This document shows positions 11,481 to 41,642 of a stretch of 64,000 bases of DNA, piece by piece; within the stretch, counting starts at the first letter, position 1, and the number at the start of each line of letters is the position of its first letter. Origin of the DNA: Notospermus geniculatus (Eukaryota; Nemertea; Pilidiophora; Heteronemertea; Lineidae); assembly GCA_002633025.1 (NCBI GenBank), contig NMRB01000060.1:489093-553092 (forward strand), written 5' to 3'. Under the pieces are notes generated by a model. It saw nothing but the letters and a program-made list of their open reading frames with translations. It searched no databases and was not told where the DNA came from. The position numbers and the translations under genes were made by a program.

Positions 11481-12824
11481 GGATCATGTGGGGCGTGAAT
11501 GGGAAACGAATGCGAGGAGCATAATATATCATGTGGTGATAATTGTTGAAATATACAAGTTCAATGTTGCGTTTCCAAACCGTAGCCTTCACACACGCCT
11601 GTATTCTTTTCACGAGGGTAAATATTTGATATTTGGGTTGTCTGGTAGTGCCGTTGAAACATCCATGCTTGCTATCATATCAGTGAGGATGTGATAGAGA
11701 GGGAAATCTCTCCTTGGCATCATAGGTTTCTGTTGGAGCTCCAGTTTCCTCCTACATTACGCCCAGTATTGTTTGATATAATTACATGTACATGTATATG
11801 CCCTGCGTTGGCATTTGACTCCTGCAATAACATGTATTGAAATGGAATATGATAGGAAGCAATTACAGTAATGAAGATCGCATATGTGTTTCTTGCTAGT
11901 TTTGTTGACAAAAATGTGAATGTCAACATCACTTTTTCAGATGTGGTGGTAAAGTTGGAATTCATGTGGCTGTGGGCTACCTGTTATTTTGCAAAAACAT
12001 CAGATTCTCTGTTGGTTTTTCGTACTGCAGCAGAACTTCACTGAGGAGGTGAATAGCGCACATTGCCTTGCAGAGAAGATCACCAAGATTTCTGTATTAG
12101 TGCTACCAGCTTAGGTGTGTGCCTGGCAATAGACAATTCTCAAATTGACGTAAACGAGAAAGATCTGCACACGTCCGCCAAAATCGCAACCATAACCTCG
12201 GTCTGAACCTGAATGATATGACGCAGAGAACCCCACGACAGTACATCGACGACTTTGCATCAGAGTCGACCTTTGCTGAATCATGGATTGCATCACGTCA
12301 GCTGGTTTCAGATCGAGGTTGTGGTTGCGATTTCGGCATGGCGGAAGTGCGCAGAGCTTCAAATTCGAGAATCGTCTATTGATAGTTGGTACTGAGGTCC
12401 TACTCATCCAATACGATCACAATCACCATGATACCTGACCCTTCCAAGATCCCTTGATTCGATCTTTTGCTCATCCCAATATCACTTCTCCTGTTCTTGA
12501 TCTACAACAAGCCGTACACCTGTTATTGGAACTGGAGCCGAACCTGTCATGCCGCCAACTTTACAATTTTTCGATTGAATCTGTATACTCTAGTCTAATG
12601 TGTAGTAGGACTTGGCTTGCTCTACAAGTGCCAGTATCGATTGGATTGATTTCTAATAGATTTTTAAGGCACTGCAGAATGTCTGCATGGCTGATATGGT
12701 ATCAATTGCCTTTGAAGACGTGTAAACTATTATGGCACTTTCTACCATTTTCAAGAAAATGAAAAAAAATATCTAATTGAGAGCTGAGGGCCAAATCAGC
12801 ATTAAAATTTGATCTGTAGATTGA

Positions 12825-13155
12825 CAGGGTTCGTACGCCTCCTGGAAAACCTGGAATGTCATGGAATTTTGAGTTAACAAAATCCAGGCCTGGAAATCCT
12901 TGAAAATCAGCGAAATTACCACGATGTCCTGGAATTGTCATGGAAAATCAAGTCCCTTTCAAAAAAGAAAACAAAATAATCAAAATAAAGACCATCTGTG
13001 CATCAATTTGGCGGCGAGTCGGTATGGGAGAGTACATGTATCTTGAAATTTTGTGCTTTCCATGCCGCAAAATGTCCTGGAATTTTGCCATTCATGCCCT
13101 GGAAAGTCCTGGAAATGTCATGGAAATTTGGGAGACAGGAGGTGTACAAACCCTG
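12825..13155. mobile_element. TIR element, CAGGGTTCGTAC / GTACAAACCCTG ends
   Basis: The left end CAGGGTTCGTACGCCTCCTG and the right end CAGGAGGTGTACAAACCCTG are inverted copies. The direct repeat GATTGA flanks both. The interior is made of CCTGGAAA / TTTCCAGG-type words with repeated CATGGAA. The structure is hAT-like and non-autonomous. Confidence 0.65.
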
Positions 13156-13169
13156 GATTGACAACATTA

Positions 13170-13386
13170 CCGTATACGCAAATATTTTCGCGTGTAAAAA
13201 TTTGTGCGAAAATCGCGAAATCAAAATTTCGTCGCGAATATCAATACACGCATAAACGTTTCCCCCAACAATCCAGTCAGTTCCCTTGCCTGCTCTTGAC
13301 GCAAACATTAATCCACGTGAAACAGAAAAAATATTTTCAAATCGTGAAATATTATCCCGCAAAAGTAGGCCTATTTGCGTATACGG
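13170..13386. mobile_element. MITE with CCGTATACGC termini and TA target site
   Basis: Terminal inverted repeats CCGTATACGCAAATA and TATTTGCGTATACGG are exact and flanked by TA (13168-13169, 13387-13388). This fits a Tc1/mariner-type non-autonomous element of 217 bp. It lies 14 bp from the preceding TIR element. The left part is rich in TTCGCG and CGCGAA words. Confidence 0.75.
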
Positions 13387-13399
13387 TATTACCGGTAGG

Positions 13400-15190
13400 T
13401 GAATTTGAAATAGAACAGGAGGAAACCAGAGTGCCTGGAGAATGCACTGTCAGAGAGCTACACTCATTATTACAGAAGAGTGTGATTGGGAATCGAATCT
13501 GGAACCTCAGAGATGATGTACCGCGATGTCACACTGTATCACTATGACAGCGTAAAGACTATAACCTGGCAGTACCTCAGCTGAAGTGCAACAGCTGTAT
13601 TATAACGAAATTTGTATTCTCAAAGGCTCTGAATTGATTATGAATCTTACATCATATTTCATGTCTTTTTAACTCTCGCTGGTTAGGGTGTGCTAAATTA
13701 TTAACTCCGGCGTAAAAACAATTAATAAACGACAGAAAAGGTTTGAGTCACGGAGGCAAACATGTCAAACTGTATCAATTTTGAATTAAATCACCTTGGC
13801 GACATGGTTTTGTATCGAGGTATTGCGGTTTCCTTAGCAACAGTCGGTTTTCAATGGAGATGGAACTGATTTGCACTTGAGACATGAAATATCACCAGTT
13901 CTATTGCGGTATTTCATATTCTACGTAAGACGATGCATGCACGGAGATTAGTATTCATGATGCTACGTTTGGAGATTGATTCCTTCTTTATTACATAGTC
14001 AGGTTGCCAAGCACTGGATCTCTAAATCGACAGCTATGATTTTTTCCATGGAATACAACTGAATACCATGAGTGAAAATTCCAAGGATCACATTTTTTTG
14101 ACATTGTTCCCTGTTCCTCAAAGCCTCCCCTCTCCCTTTTCATTCCTTGCGAAAGGAACATGAAAAAACAAACCAGAAAACGAAGGTAGGCCTGCCTACA
14201 ATAAAAGCAAGGTATACATTACCGAGATGAAAATTAGTGTACTTGGCTTGTTATTAGTACAAAAATCATCCAAAGCCATAGGTATATCGCTTCTTCTTGG
14301 TGGTCTATTAAGTAATTGAAATACTGATTTTCACACTCTTCTTGTCAAAAACTAAAACACAGAAGGTATTTTAAGAATCGAATTATAAACATCGTAGTAT
14401 AGACTTCCTAAGAAAATTCAATACAAATCCAATACAATATGAACGTGCAACAGTCTGGCTGTTGAGAATCTTTCCTAACCCTTATTTCTATGTCGGTATC
14501 CTCAACAGCTGCCCGCCATTCACCAGACCGAAGCAAGTGATACGGGCCTATCACCTCTGAGGTTCCGGATTCAATCCCCGGTCAGACCCGTTCTTCTAAC
14601 AGACGTTTACTCCAGGCATTCCGGTTTCCTCCTGCTGATGATACATCTAAGCACCCAATGTTTTCTATTGAGCTCATGCCGTGTTTGGCACGCAGATTTC
14701 GATTCAATATGTAAAGAACCGAGTGATGGTTTGGCTGTATCCAATTACACTCCTTGTAATATCCCAGGGTTTCGTCTCTCGTTTCCACCTCTTACCGCAG
14801 GGAGATCGGATGTACCTGTTGTTTTCTTCCTGTGGCTTGGTGACCTTTCGTGCTTTGTTCCTCGCATTGCCTGGGTCCTCCTTCTTCCATTTCTCCAGGG
14901 TGTAAAGTTATCGAAGGCCGTGAAGACCTTACCAGCCCCCGCCGTTGCTTTCACTGCTTTGTTGATGAGCCTTTTTCCCACACAAGAATGCAGGAAGTGT
15001 ATCTGCTTTGAGGGTCTTTTAAAAACAGCATGTAGCATGTCGACAGGGGCTCTTGTTTCCTCCTGCATTACTTTATAACGGTACATGTACATTATTGCCA
15101 AGTATGGAGTTGTGTTCAACTGTTGCACTAGCAGGGGGTATTACATCTGGAGTAACTACGTGTTCAACTGCTAAACTTCGTCATTGACGT
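13400..15190. other. Intergenic with SINE-like fragments
   Basis: Contains the recurrent AGGAGGAAACC / GGTTTCCTCCT motif near 13417, 14622 and 15052, plus tRNA-like B-box stretches (GGTTCCGGATTCAATCCC near 14561). Open frames on both strands at 14638-15128 are long but lack a recognised domain or a matched pair of splice sites. Confidence 0.4.
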
Positions 15191-15510
15191 CTTCAGTCTG
15201 AAGCAAGCATGCATTCAACTGCTGCACTTTTCAGCAGTGAGGTCTTCAGTCTGAAGCAAGCGTGGGTTCAGCTGCTGTACTTCATCAGTGAGGTCTTCAG
15301 TCTGAAGCAAGCGTGGGTTCAACTACTGTACTTCATCAGTGAGGTCTTCAGTCTGAAGCAAGCGTGGGTTCAACTACTGTACTTCATCAGTGAGGTCTTC
15401 AGTCTGAAGCAAGCGTGGGTTCAGCTGCTGTACTTCATCAGTGAGGTCTTCAGTCTGAAGAAAGCATGGGTTCAACTACTGTACTTCAGCGGTGATGTCT
15501 TCGATCTGAA
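15190..15510. repeat. 51-bp minisatellite that preserves a reading frame
   Basis: About six tandem copies of a 51-bp unit containing GAGGTCTTCAGTCTGAAGCA. Because 51 is a multiple of three, the plus strand reads repeated SEVFSLKQAWVQLLYFI. The unit also contains the small palindrome CTTCAGTCTGAAG. No splice or start context marks it as coding. Confidence 0.9.
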
Positions 15511-15526
15511 GCAAGTGTTGTTTTTA

Positions 15527-15751
15527 GGCCCCGATTACATACATGTAGAGCTATACGCTATTCGGTATTCTAGGCACGTTTCATAGGGCACGCGTATAGT
15601 TTGAATCGAGCAAGGTTATTTCCATGGGTGGTTTACATAAGACTAAACTATTCTAAGGGCACGCTATTCGCTTTTTGTTCGTATTGTGCATGTCCAATTT
15701 TGTAGTGTATACCGAATAGCGTATAGCGTATAGCTCTATGTAATCGGGCCC
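15527..15751. mobile_element. MITE with GGCCCGATTACAT termini
   Basis: The left end GGCCCCGATTACAT continues to GAGCTATACGCTATTCGG. It is mirrored by CCGAATAGCG through GAGCTC-like TAGCTCTATGTAATCGGG and CCC on the right. There is no coding capacity, and the target duplication is not clear. It directly abuts the 51-bp array. Confidence 0.65.
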
Positions 15752-16113
15752 TTAAGAAACCAAGTATCATATTCAACAACTCCATATTTTTCTGAAATGT
15801 GTCTGAAGATATTCACTGAATCCTGAGGTACAGCAATCAATAACACTTGAGCTGTGTGGACAGCAGAAGACGATTTCCCGAACATGGGTTACAGTTTTTG
15901 TTATGTGGTGTATAGTAAAACATTGTGTAGCCTCCGTGGCTATGCCATAGCGACTGGCATCGCTATGTAGAATGGATGTACAGTGAGTTTATTGATCTGT
16001 TCACAAGTCTATTCCACATTATACAGCAACCCCTAAGGAGCTCCGCAGAATGGGGAGGATGAATAACGAATGTGCACACTGGGATTACACTTGAGGTGCC
16101 AAGGGTCCATCTT

Positions 16114-16391
16114 CAGGGGCGGATCCAGGATTCTGGTAAAGGGGGCACAGAAGGCCACAGGCAGACCGATGAAGACAAATGCCGAAGTCACGAAGCCACG
16201 GCAGGGGGTCTGGGCTCTCCCCCAGAAAATTTTGAAATCTAGAACGCCGTTGGTGTGATTTCCCAACATTTGAGTGACAAATTACAAGGCAATTCTATGG
16301 CACTTTGAAAAAGGGCAATTTTTCTAACGTTGGTCACACTGAAAATTAGGGGGGGGCACGGGCCGGGTGTGCCCCCCTGGATCCACACCTG
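16114..16391. mobile_element. hAT-like MITE with GGCGGATCCAGG terminus
   Basis: Starts CAGGGGCGGATCCAGG and ends CCTGGATCCACACCTG, with the direct repeat ATCTT at both flanks. The interior holds GGGGGCAC and GTGCCCCCC near the ends. A second, gap-interrupted relative starts at about 20860, and a fragment (CTCCCCAGAAAATTTCAGAATC) lies near 43676. Confidence 0.7.
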
Positions 16392-16399
16392 ATCTTGAT

Positions 16400-19300
16400 T
16401 TAAATATTCATTCAATATTTTCCCTTTCTCTGAAAGCACAGGTCTTGTCCAGGTACTCTGGTTTCCTCCTGCTGCACATTCAATTTGCCGAGTTGTTTTC
16501 CATGGAGGTTATAATAATCCAAATTGATTTCTGCTTTGCTTTCCATTCAATATTCATCCCTTGGAATGGCCTATAACGTTTCAGGGCCACTCTCACCTCC
16601 TGGAGCTAATGATGCAGAACTAATGAGCAATGTAACTAATCAGACAGATTCTCTAAACAGTCTGGCCAGGTGAGATAATAAAGGCAGGAATGTAGCTTTT
16701 CAGGTGTTGGTGTCTTGACAGGTGGGTGGCCACTTGCAAAAACCACATTCATGATTAGTTGTGCTGAGGCAAAAGAGGGCAGCACAAGGTAGGCTTTATG
16801 TGATTGTAGTCTGTTGGAGAACTGGAGGTTTGGGACACCCCGTGGTAATGGTGTAATATCAAAAATGACTTCACCTCATGAATTTTGATGGCATTGAAAG
16901 TAGGCCTACTCATGCATAGACTGTTTAAATGATAGCAAGGGTTGTTTGAAAGGAAAATCACACATGTGATTTCAAACGACTTTCATGATACAGAAATTTT
17001 GCTGTAGGGCTTAGGTGATGATGATAGGTCACTGAATCGCAGCTTTGTGTATCAACAGCAATTCAGACATCCAGATTACATGTACCATCAATCTGATGAC
17101 ACCAAGACCAATGCACATTGTGTACACATATACACTACAATGTACCAACGTAAATGCCATTGGCAATGGAATTCTAAATCCGAACACGTAGGCTCACGTG
17201 CAAACTAATACGTGCAATTTCATGCTGTAAATGTAATCATCGTTGACGTCGTGGTTTCTGATCTCATTATTCCTTTGTGATATTTTTAGATCTTCTCAAA
17301 GGTATCTCGCTATCGAGTCATTTGTCTCTTGCCTGTCATCATTCTTATCTCCTTTTTTCTGGTAAATCATTTGTTTTAGGAGGTAATGCTTCCATCTCTC
17401 AATTTTTCATTGTTTTTCACAAATTCATGTTGTTCACAGTGTAAAACTTCTCAAACACAAATACATTGTACTCAATTACCGTTTATTTGTGAGTATACAT
17501 GCGACCCAAGTTTTCATTGTTCCTCAAAGAAATTGTTCATCATGGCAAAAGGCTTTCAGTTAGTTTCAATTAGTTTCACAAGCTTAAGCTCAGTTATGCA
17601 GTGCTCTGGAAGACAATTTCATTTCTCATTTTTCATTGTTCCTCACAAAAATTGTCCAAAGACTTCCAATGAAGTTTTTCCAACACCTATGTACCCGATA
17701 TTTCGACCTTTACCGTATTCAATCTTCTCTAGGGAATGAATGACATTCGAAATTTTTGTATTTTCAGATCAACCCCAACAGAATGATTCATATAATGACT
17801 TTTTATTGTCAACATCAATCATCACAGTCGATGCTCATTTCATATTTTGATATTTTCATTTGAAATACATATCGATTCTTGGACTGACGTTTGTAAATCG
17901 TAATTATTGTGCTTTTGCGTAAATATATCGAAGTCTTTTAATCATGTATGAAATCTGATCATGTTGTTGTCCATTTATAGTTCAGTCATCAAATCCAGGT
18001 ACATGTATGAACGTTATAAAATGAGGCTATCAAAGAGCAGGACGATGAATAGATAATTTGATATTTCATTTTAATTTTTCTCATAAATTAACAGTATTTA
18101 CTGTCTGATTGATTTATTTGAAAGGGAGACTTTGTAAACGGTATCATTTGAACTTAAAAATAAATGAACTGTGTGAACTCTTGGCCTACGCCTGCTGGAA
18201 CGGGTTTATAGGTTTTTAAAATTCATGTTAGGCCTACTCCATGCACCACCATGGTGTATCACTGTGCAAGAAACAGAATTTGTAATGTAAATTGTTATGT
18301 GGGGAAACTGGAAGCCCTGCAGAAAATATGGACGTTAACATGTCCATCATGTGATGAATGAGTTGAAATTGAACCTTAAATTAAAGCTCCTGCTACGACT
18401 GGAACCATCGAACTTGCAACGTCGTGGGGCAGGCACAAATGTTGCCACTACGCCACTTTGACAAAAACCCAAGCCGACCAATTTCATTGATCAAAAGAGC
18501 TTGTCTATCGCATCTTGTGAAAACAACACATGTCATTGAAAAACATACAGCCTCCTACTCAATGGAGTCTCTTTCAAATTAGCAATCTTTGTGAAATTCT
18601 AAACCAGTTCTCTACTCGTGTGGATAATCCTTCTGTTGTTCAGTTTGTAAAGACTTGGATCCCCTTTAGAGGCACTTCAGTTATTTTCATGAATCTGCGA
18701 GAACTCTGATATTTGAAGTCCAATGAATGAATGAGAGTACAGTGGTACCCCTTCTGGACACCTCTGCCAGGAAGACACCTCTCTGTTACAGACCTCTCTA
18801 TATTACAGACACCTGTCTGTTGAAGGGTCAAAATCATTTTGAAAATTCCCCAGCCTCATGAGCTATGGTACCCCGATGCTGAACTTACACGACTACAATG
18901 TAAATGAAATTCACAATACACGCTTTCCGTCAAAGCATGCAGAACTCTGTACATTTCATTTCCACCTCTGTTTTGACCTTCACTCAGGTATTCCATTGTC
19001 CGTGATGAAAAACCGCTGACTCAGCACTTAATCCTCGTGGGTTTTGCACTGCAGACCTTCATCGACTGATGGATACCTATTGTCTCCTTCGGTTTGTATG
19101 ATAAAGCACTCATCACGGCCCTCAAGGATGCTGGCTGGTACAAAATTATTGGCTTCTGGGTTGAAGTTGCTCGGGGAGTTTTCATTGTAGTCTGAAACAG
19201 AGGTGAGGAAGTAGATCTTTCACTTTCTGTTCGCCTCGTCTGCTTCCAGGTTTGAGTACGCTATGTATCTTCTGTCAGTTTTCTAAAAACCTTGGCAATG

Positions 19301-20859
19301 AGTTGGAAAGAATTTGAAGAAACATTCTTCAGATCGTTGGTTGGAACAAACTTTCTTCAAATATTTTTCAATCCATACAGTAGGATGTGAGAAAACTTTG
19401 ACAGGAGATGCTGTCTGCCGGATTCCGGGGGTAGATGACTTCAGGTTGTTTTGGAAGACAAACATGGAAGGATGTTAGTTCCTTGCTCTCCAAATGAGGA
19501 CAAGGTTTTGGTAGCTCAAATTGGTGAGGCCGGGGGCCAGTATTGCTAACTGATTTTGTAAATGTTCGTCATCATGAGATGAATCGCCTCTACCACCGCG
19601 GTCGTGAACAAAATATCTGCAGCAGAACTACCATCTGAATTAGAGAGTGTTAGAGAGTTACAAAAGGAACCTTGGCATGGAGAGATGTTTGAAATCAGAG
19701 GTTGAACCATGATTTATTCCACCTCAGGTCGGCCGTGTCTGTCATCGCAAGCGACGAGACGAAATCAGTCACATTTGAGAACCGTAATAATTCATCTGTA
19801 GTGATAAATCGACACAAGGATCATTTGCACATTCCTTGACTATGTCAGGAACCGCTATGCTAGCGCTACACGCTAGCCGAAGATCAATACACTATATATA
19901 CAATGCTATATGTATGATGTATGTGCTTGGATACACCACCGTACATGTGACGCCAGCGGAGAAATGGCAGTGATATAATTTTAGAACGTCGACGGAGTCA
20001 AGATGCGGGATACGCAAAGAAATGATAGGATTCTGGGTTGTGATGTCACCATGTTGCTGCGGTTGGCAGCGATGAGAATGTGAGGTCAAGTCGAACAAAA
20101 AAAGGAGTATGGGGACCGGTTCGGTTCGGTCATGCCCGTCTGTGTTAGTTGAAAAAGGAAGCTGCTTAAGACGGGAAGGAGCGACAGTGGACAGTACCTT
20201 GGTTGAGGTTGAGTCTGTGGTTTCTTACTGGAGTGAAATAGGGTCAGGAGAGCACTTCAAGACTGCGTTCGGAGTCTATGATAGAGGCAGGGTGCCGTTC
20301 CTCTCAAACCATCCTAAAAGCACTCTTATTTTGCACAGCTTCATCGAACACTCAGTCACTTTGCCAAAAAAGATGCCAAGTCCCTCCCTTGAGAAATGGG
20401 TCTGCTCAGGATTTTTAACCTCAGACTGGCATGAGGGGGGTTTCAGTATTTGGGGCTAATATTGAGGTAAAAAGCTGCCCTCTTCCAAACGTATGAACAG
20501 TGAGGGGATTTCCCCTCAATTTTAGCCCGCTGAACCTACTGGCAGGCCCCAGATGCCTGTGCTCATGCAGACATGAAGTTAGAGAGCACACTTTCACTGC
20601 CAGCTCAAAATGTAATCCATTGTTGGATGTTTTGAACACAGGTGGCAGATTGGGATGTCTAACAGGAAAAAGTCACCCAGACAACAAGAGAGGCGAAATG
20701 TGGGTTTTCGTAAATCTGGACTGTCTGAGACAAATCAGAACAAAAGACGTGAAGTGTGCATCTAAGACAGCCATTATGTTGATTATTATGATTGTCTGAT
20801 GGCGCAGATGGCTGGCTAGAAAATGGGGATTTGTTGTCTAGGAACAGGTTGCCGATGGG
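16400..20859. other. Non-coding region upstream of the first BRSK exon found
   Basis: Read for the missing BRSK first exon, which should encode the glycine-rich loop GKGQTG and end with one base of a Gly codon. No match was seen by eye. The region contains a GGTTTCCTCCTGC motif (16463), a pogo-like fragment (18740-18833) and AT-rich sequence. Nothing else can be supported. Confidence 0.4.
18740..18833. mobile_element. Pogo/Tigger-like MITE fragment
   Basis: Begins TACAGTGGTACCCC and continues with GGACACCTCT, GAAGACACCTCTCTGTTAC and GACACC words. The same vocabulary recurs near 26260-26420, 42919-43178, 45018-45232 and 48160-48312. This is a dispersed family. Confidence 0.45.
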
Positions 20860-21070
20860 AGAGGCGGATCCAGGATTCAGAGAAAGTGGAAGTTGACCCT
20901 GCCCTTCCCNNNNNNNNNNNNNNNNNNNNNNNNNNNNNNNNNNNNNNNNNNNNNNNNNNNNNNNNNNNNNNNNNNNNNNNNNNNNNNNNNNNNAACCCCC
21001 CCCCCCCCCCCCCGGCGCAGATTCGGGGGTCCAGCCACCCTGCTTTCAGTAACACACAATTTTTCATCAG
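20860..21070. mobile_element. Second GGCGGATCCAGG element, interrupted by a gap
   Basis: GGCGGATCCAGGATTC at 20863 matches the start of the element at 16114. The interior is lost in the N run 20910-20993, which ends in a cytosine homopolymer. Confidence 0.5.
20910..20993. other. Assembly gap (84 N)
   Basis: Run of N next to a poly-C tract. Homopolymer failure is likely. Confidence 0.95.
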
Positions 21071-21603
21071 GATGTTTCCACTGCACCGCTGCGACAGCTT
21101 AACAATGTTTCACCGCTGGAGGGCACCAAAATTTCTGCTTTAGTTGAATCACACCGAACCGTGAACTGCTCACTTGAGGTGATTTGTTCACCCTGGCAAA
21201 GCCACCACCCCTGGAAACTATTAACCCTCTACATGTAGATGAAACCCTTCCGAATGAATGCTATAAGAAATGTATCACAGAATATTTCTGGTGCTCTCTA
21301 CATTATAATGGATGCATTTTAACGTTCCTATTCCTGCGGGGGAAATTGTGCAATATCAGAACTAATGAATCCACGGGAAATGTCAGCACCTGATCATCGC
21401 TGTGTTGCCATTCTGGGCAAAATGTCACTTTCAATAGAATCAACAATGTCATGGGTGCTCATTCCAGATATGGTGTTGTCGGGCAAGGAAATCTTCGGGA
21501 GCATGCAGTTTATCATGTGTGTCTCCAGTGATTCCTGGAACCACTGGAAAGGTGGCCACAAAATGCAGGATGACCCATCCTTGCACCCAGGGTCTTGAGA
21601 ACT

Positions 21604-21694
21604 GGTTAGAGGACAATTCGTCCCCAAGGCAATTCGTTCCCAAGGACAATTCATCCCAAGACAATTAGTCCCCAAGGACAATTTGTCCCAAGCT
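21604..21694. repeat. Short minisatellite, about 20-bp unit
   Basis: Five degenerate copies of GGACAATTCGTCCCCAA in tandem, ahead of the first BRSK exon found. Confidence 0.7.
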
Positions 21695-21893
21695 GTAGTG
21701 GGGACCAAATGCAATTTTAACCTGTGTGGTTCAAGAAGTGTGCAGTAACATGTGTGCAGTATAAAGTGTGCAGTAGAACATGTTGCTCTGTGGCATGCAC
21801 AGGTACAGGTAGAAAAAAAAGATGTGAAGTGAGTGGCATGCAACACAGAGAAATTTATAAGATTTTAATGAAGTTTTCTGTTTCTTTTTCTAG

Positions 21894-39835
<17,942 letters not shown>

Positions 39836-41540
39836 CAATTACCGAACGCTGCATACTCGTATGTGGCATCTAGGCTAAGTTCTATGTATAGTAATGTCAA
39901 TGTCCCTATGGCGCCTAGACAGGGCACCAGGGGGAAGGGCACGAGAACCAGTGCCAGCTTCACCGGTTATTAAAGTATACTACTGCACCCTACATTTGTA
40001 TAAACAGTCAATATGTAGTGTCAACCTTCCTGTACAGATGTACGTGCAGTTCTAGTCGGCTGTCGGTGAATTTGGCCACCACAGTCTCATATGTATGCGA
40101 AAGGCCTATTTTGGAATATTTCCTGATGATGGCATCAGTCTGCCCTGGTCTGGTCTCCCAATATATATTATGACATGTCCATTTACAAGTGTAGGCATTC
40201 TAGTAAATACTCAGTGAATATTGCTGCCCATGGGTTAGATACAAAAAGTCTCATTTATTTTGGACTAAAAATTATTTCAAACCATAAAATGACCAAGTCT
40301 TAGCATATCAATGCTGGTCTGACACGTGACCCGTTTGTAATGATATTCATTTGTCCTGGCAATTTTCCCCTCTCTCAGTGAAAACCATTATCTCCATATA
40401 AGGCGAGGAACTGCTTAACCTCTTCCCTGCCACGGCAATTTCATTAACACGACTAAACTTATACCAAACCCTGAAATTTTACAGAAAACCCTGTCAAAGC
40501 GGTATTCATTGGAAAGCACTCTGAGAGAGCTTTCCTACCAATCTGACGGCTTTCAGCTGCCTGTTGAAATCAACATAGTTTTGATGTCTCATATGGGTGC
40601 AAATTTATGGATCAGTTTCCCTTGCTTGATTAAGTTCTCTGCCTTCTCATTTGACCACCTCTTTCTGTCTGTCCTGTTTGTGCCAATCTCAACCTGCAAA
40701 GGATTGTAAAAAAGTGTGAAATGTACACTGACTTGACAGAATTTCTCTCATTTCATGAATTTCAGTGACCTTTTCCTCAGAAATTGTAGCTAATCCGATA
40801 TTTTACTTTTCAGAAACCCATTGATACGCGAAGAGAGCTCTAACACATCCATACACACAGTGAGTCGATGAATACCCATAATTCATTGTAGCAGATGCCT
40901 TGTTTACATGTGCGGCTGATTCGCTTGATATTCCTGCCTGTGCTTGAACTAGAAGTCAATGATTTTGGAATAATATCTGTGTCCTCTGGGGACTACGGTT
41001 TCCTTCTGCATAACTTTGTAGGTCATTTTGGTCAAGGAACTAAAGGTGGTGGGTCTTTAAATTGACTTTTAGAAAGCTGCATGGCAGTCATAGTAGATAG
41101 GTGCAGGTGTCTTCTGGGGTTCACGTCCCCTACATTATTTAACACATCACGCTTGGCACTCTGTATTGCTTTTTGCCAAAAGAGGGTGTCTATTCTGACG
41201 AAATATTGGTACAGGTCAACAAGAAGATAAAAAATTTCCCCTACCAAGAAGATAAAAAATTTCCCCTACCTCAAAATGAAATTTGAAAACAAAAAAAGTC
41301 AGCATTTTCAGTAGCTTTAAGTGATAATCAATCCAGGGCTTTGAGTGTCCCAGAATACCTGCAATGGCGTTGCATGAAATTCGCTTTTTGCCTAGCACAT
41401 GTAAACGTGGCCTCAGAATGCAGCCCTGTAGGACCCCATGGTAGCTGCCATGCCCTAGCAAGCATTATGTCACCTCACTCTACAGAGAATGCTCCTGGAG
41501 GTTTGGTACTAGAGGCTGTACTGTAGGCACTTTAGCGTGG
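39836..41540 (+). other. BRSK 3' UTR / flank
   Basis: No supported coding. A weak ATTAAA lies at 39971-39976, and a 26-bp doublet (AAGAAGATAAAAAATTTCCC) at about 41222-41273. Confidence 0.4.
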
Positions 41541-41547
41541 AGGAGGA

Positions 41548-41642
41548 CATCCTGAAGAAATCAGGTCCATCGCTCCCTCGCCTGCACGCACGAGCCTTGC
41601 ACGTGCAGGCGAGGGAGCGATGGACCTGATTTCTTCAGGATG
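41548..41642. repeat. Perfect 41-bp hairpin with 13-nt loop
   Basis: CATCCTGAAGAAATCAGG... to CGCCTGCACG (41548-41588) is the exact reverse complement of 41602-41642, around a loop CACGAGCCTTGCA. No mismatch is seen. Confidence 0.92.

Noticed and set aside
14540-14590. tRNA gene
   Set aside because: Only a B-box/T-arm-like stretch is present; there is no acceptor stem or anticodon arm, so it is a SINE remnant at most.
14638-15128. 146- and 127-residue frames on opposite strands
   Set aside because: They overlap SINE-like motifs, have no matched splice sites, and neither shows a known domain.
16660-16680. Possible missing BRSK first exon (TCTGGCCAGGTGAGA)
   Set aside because: The reading frame does not give the GKGQTG loop and the end phase is wrong.
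20816-21143. Frames running through the N gap beside poly-C
   Set aside because: Most codons are N; the ends are a repeat element.
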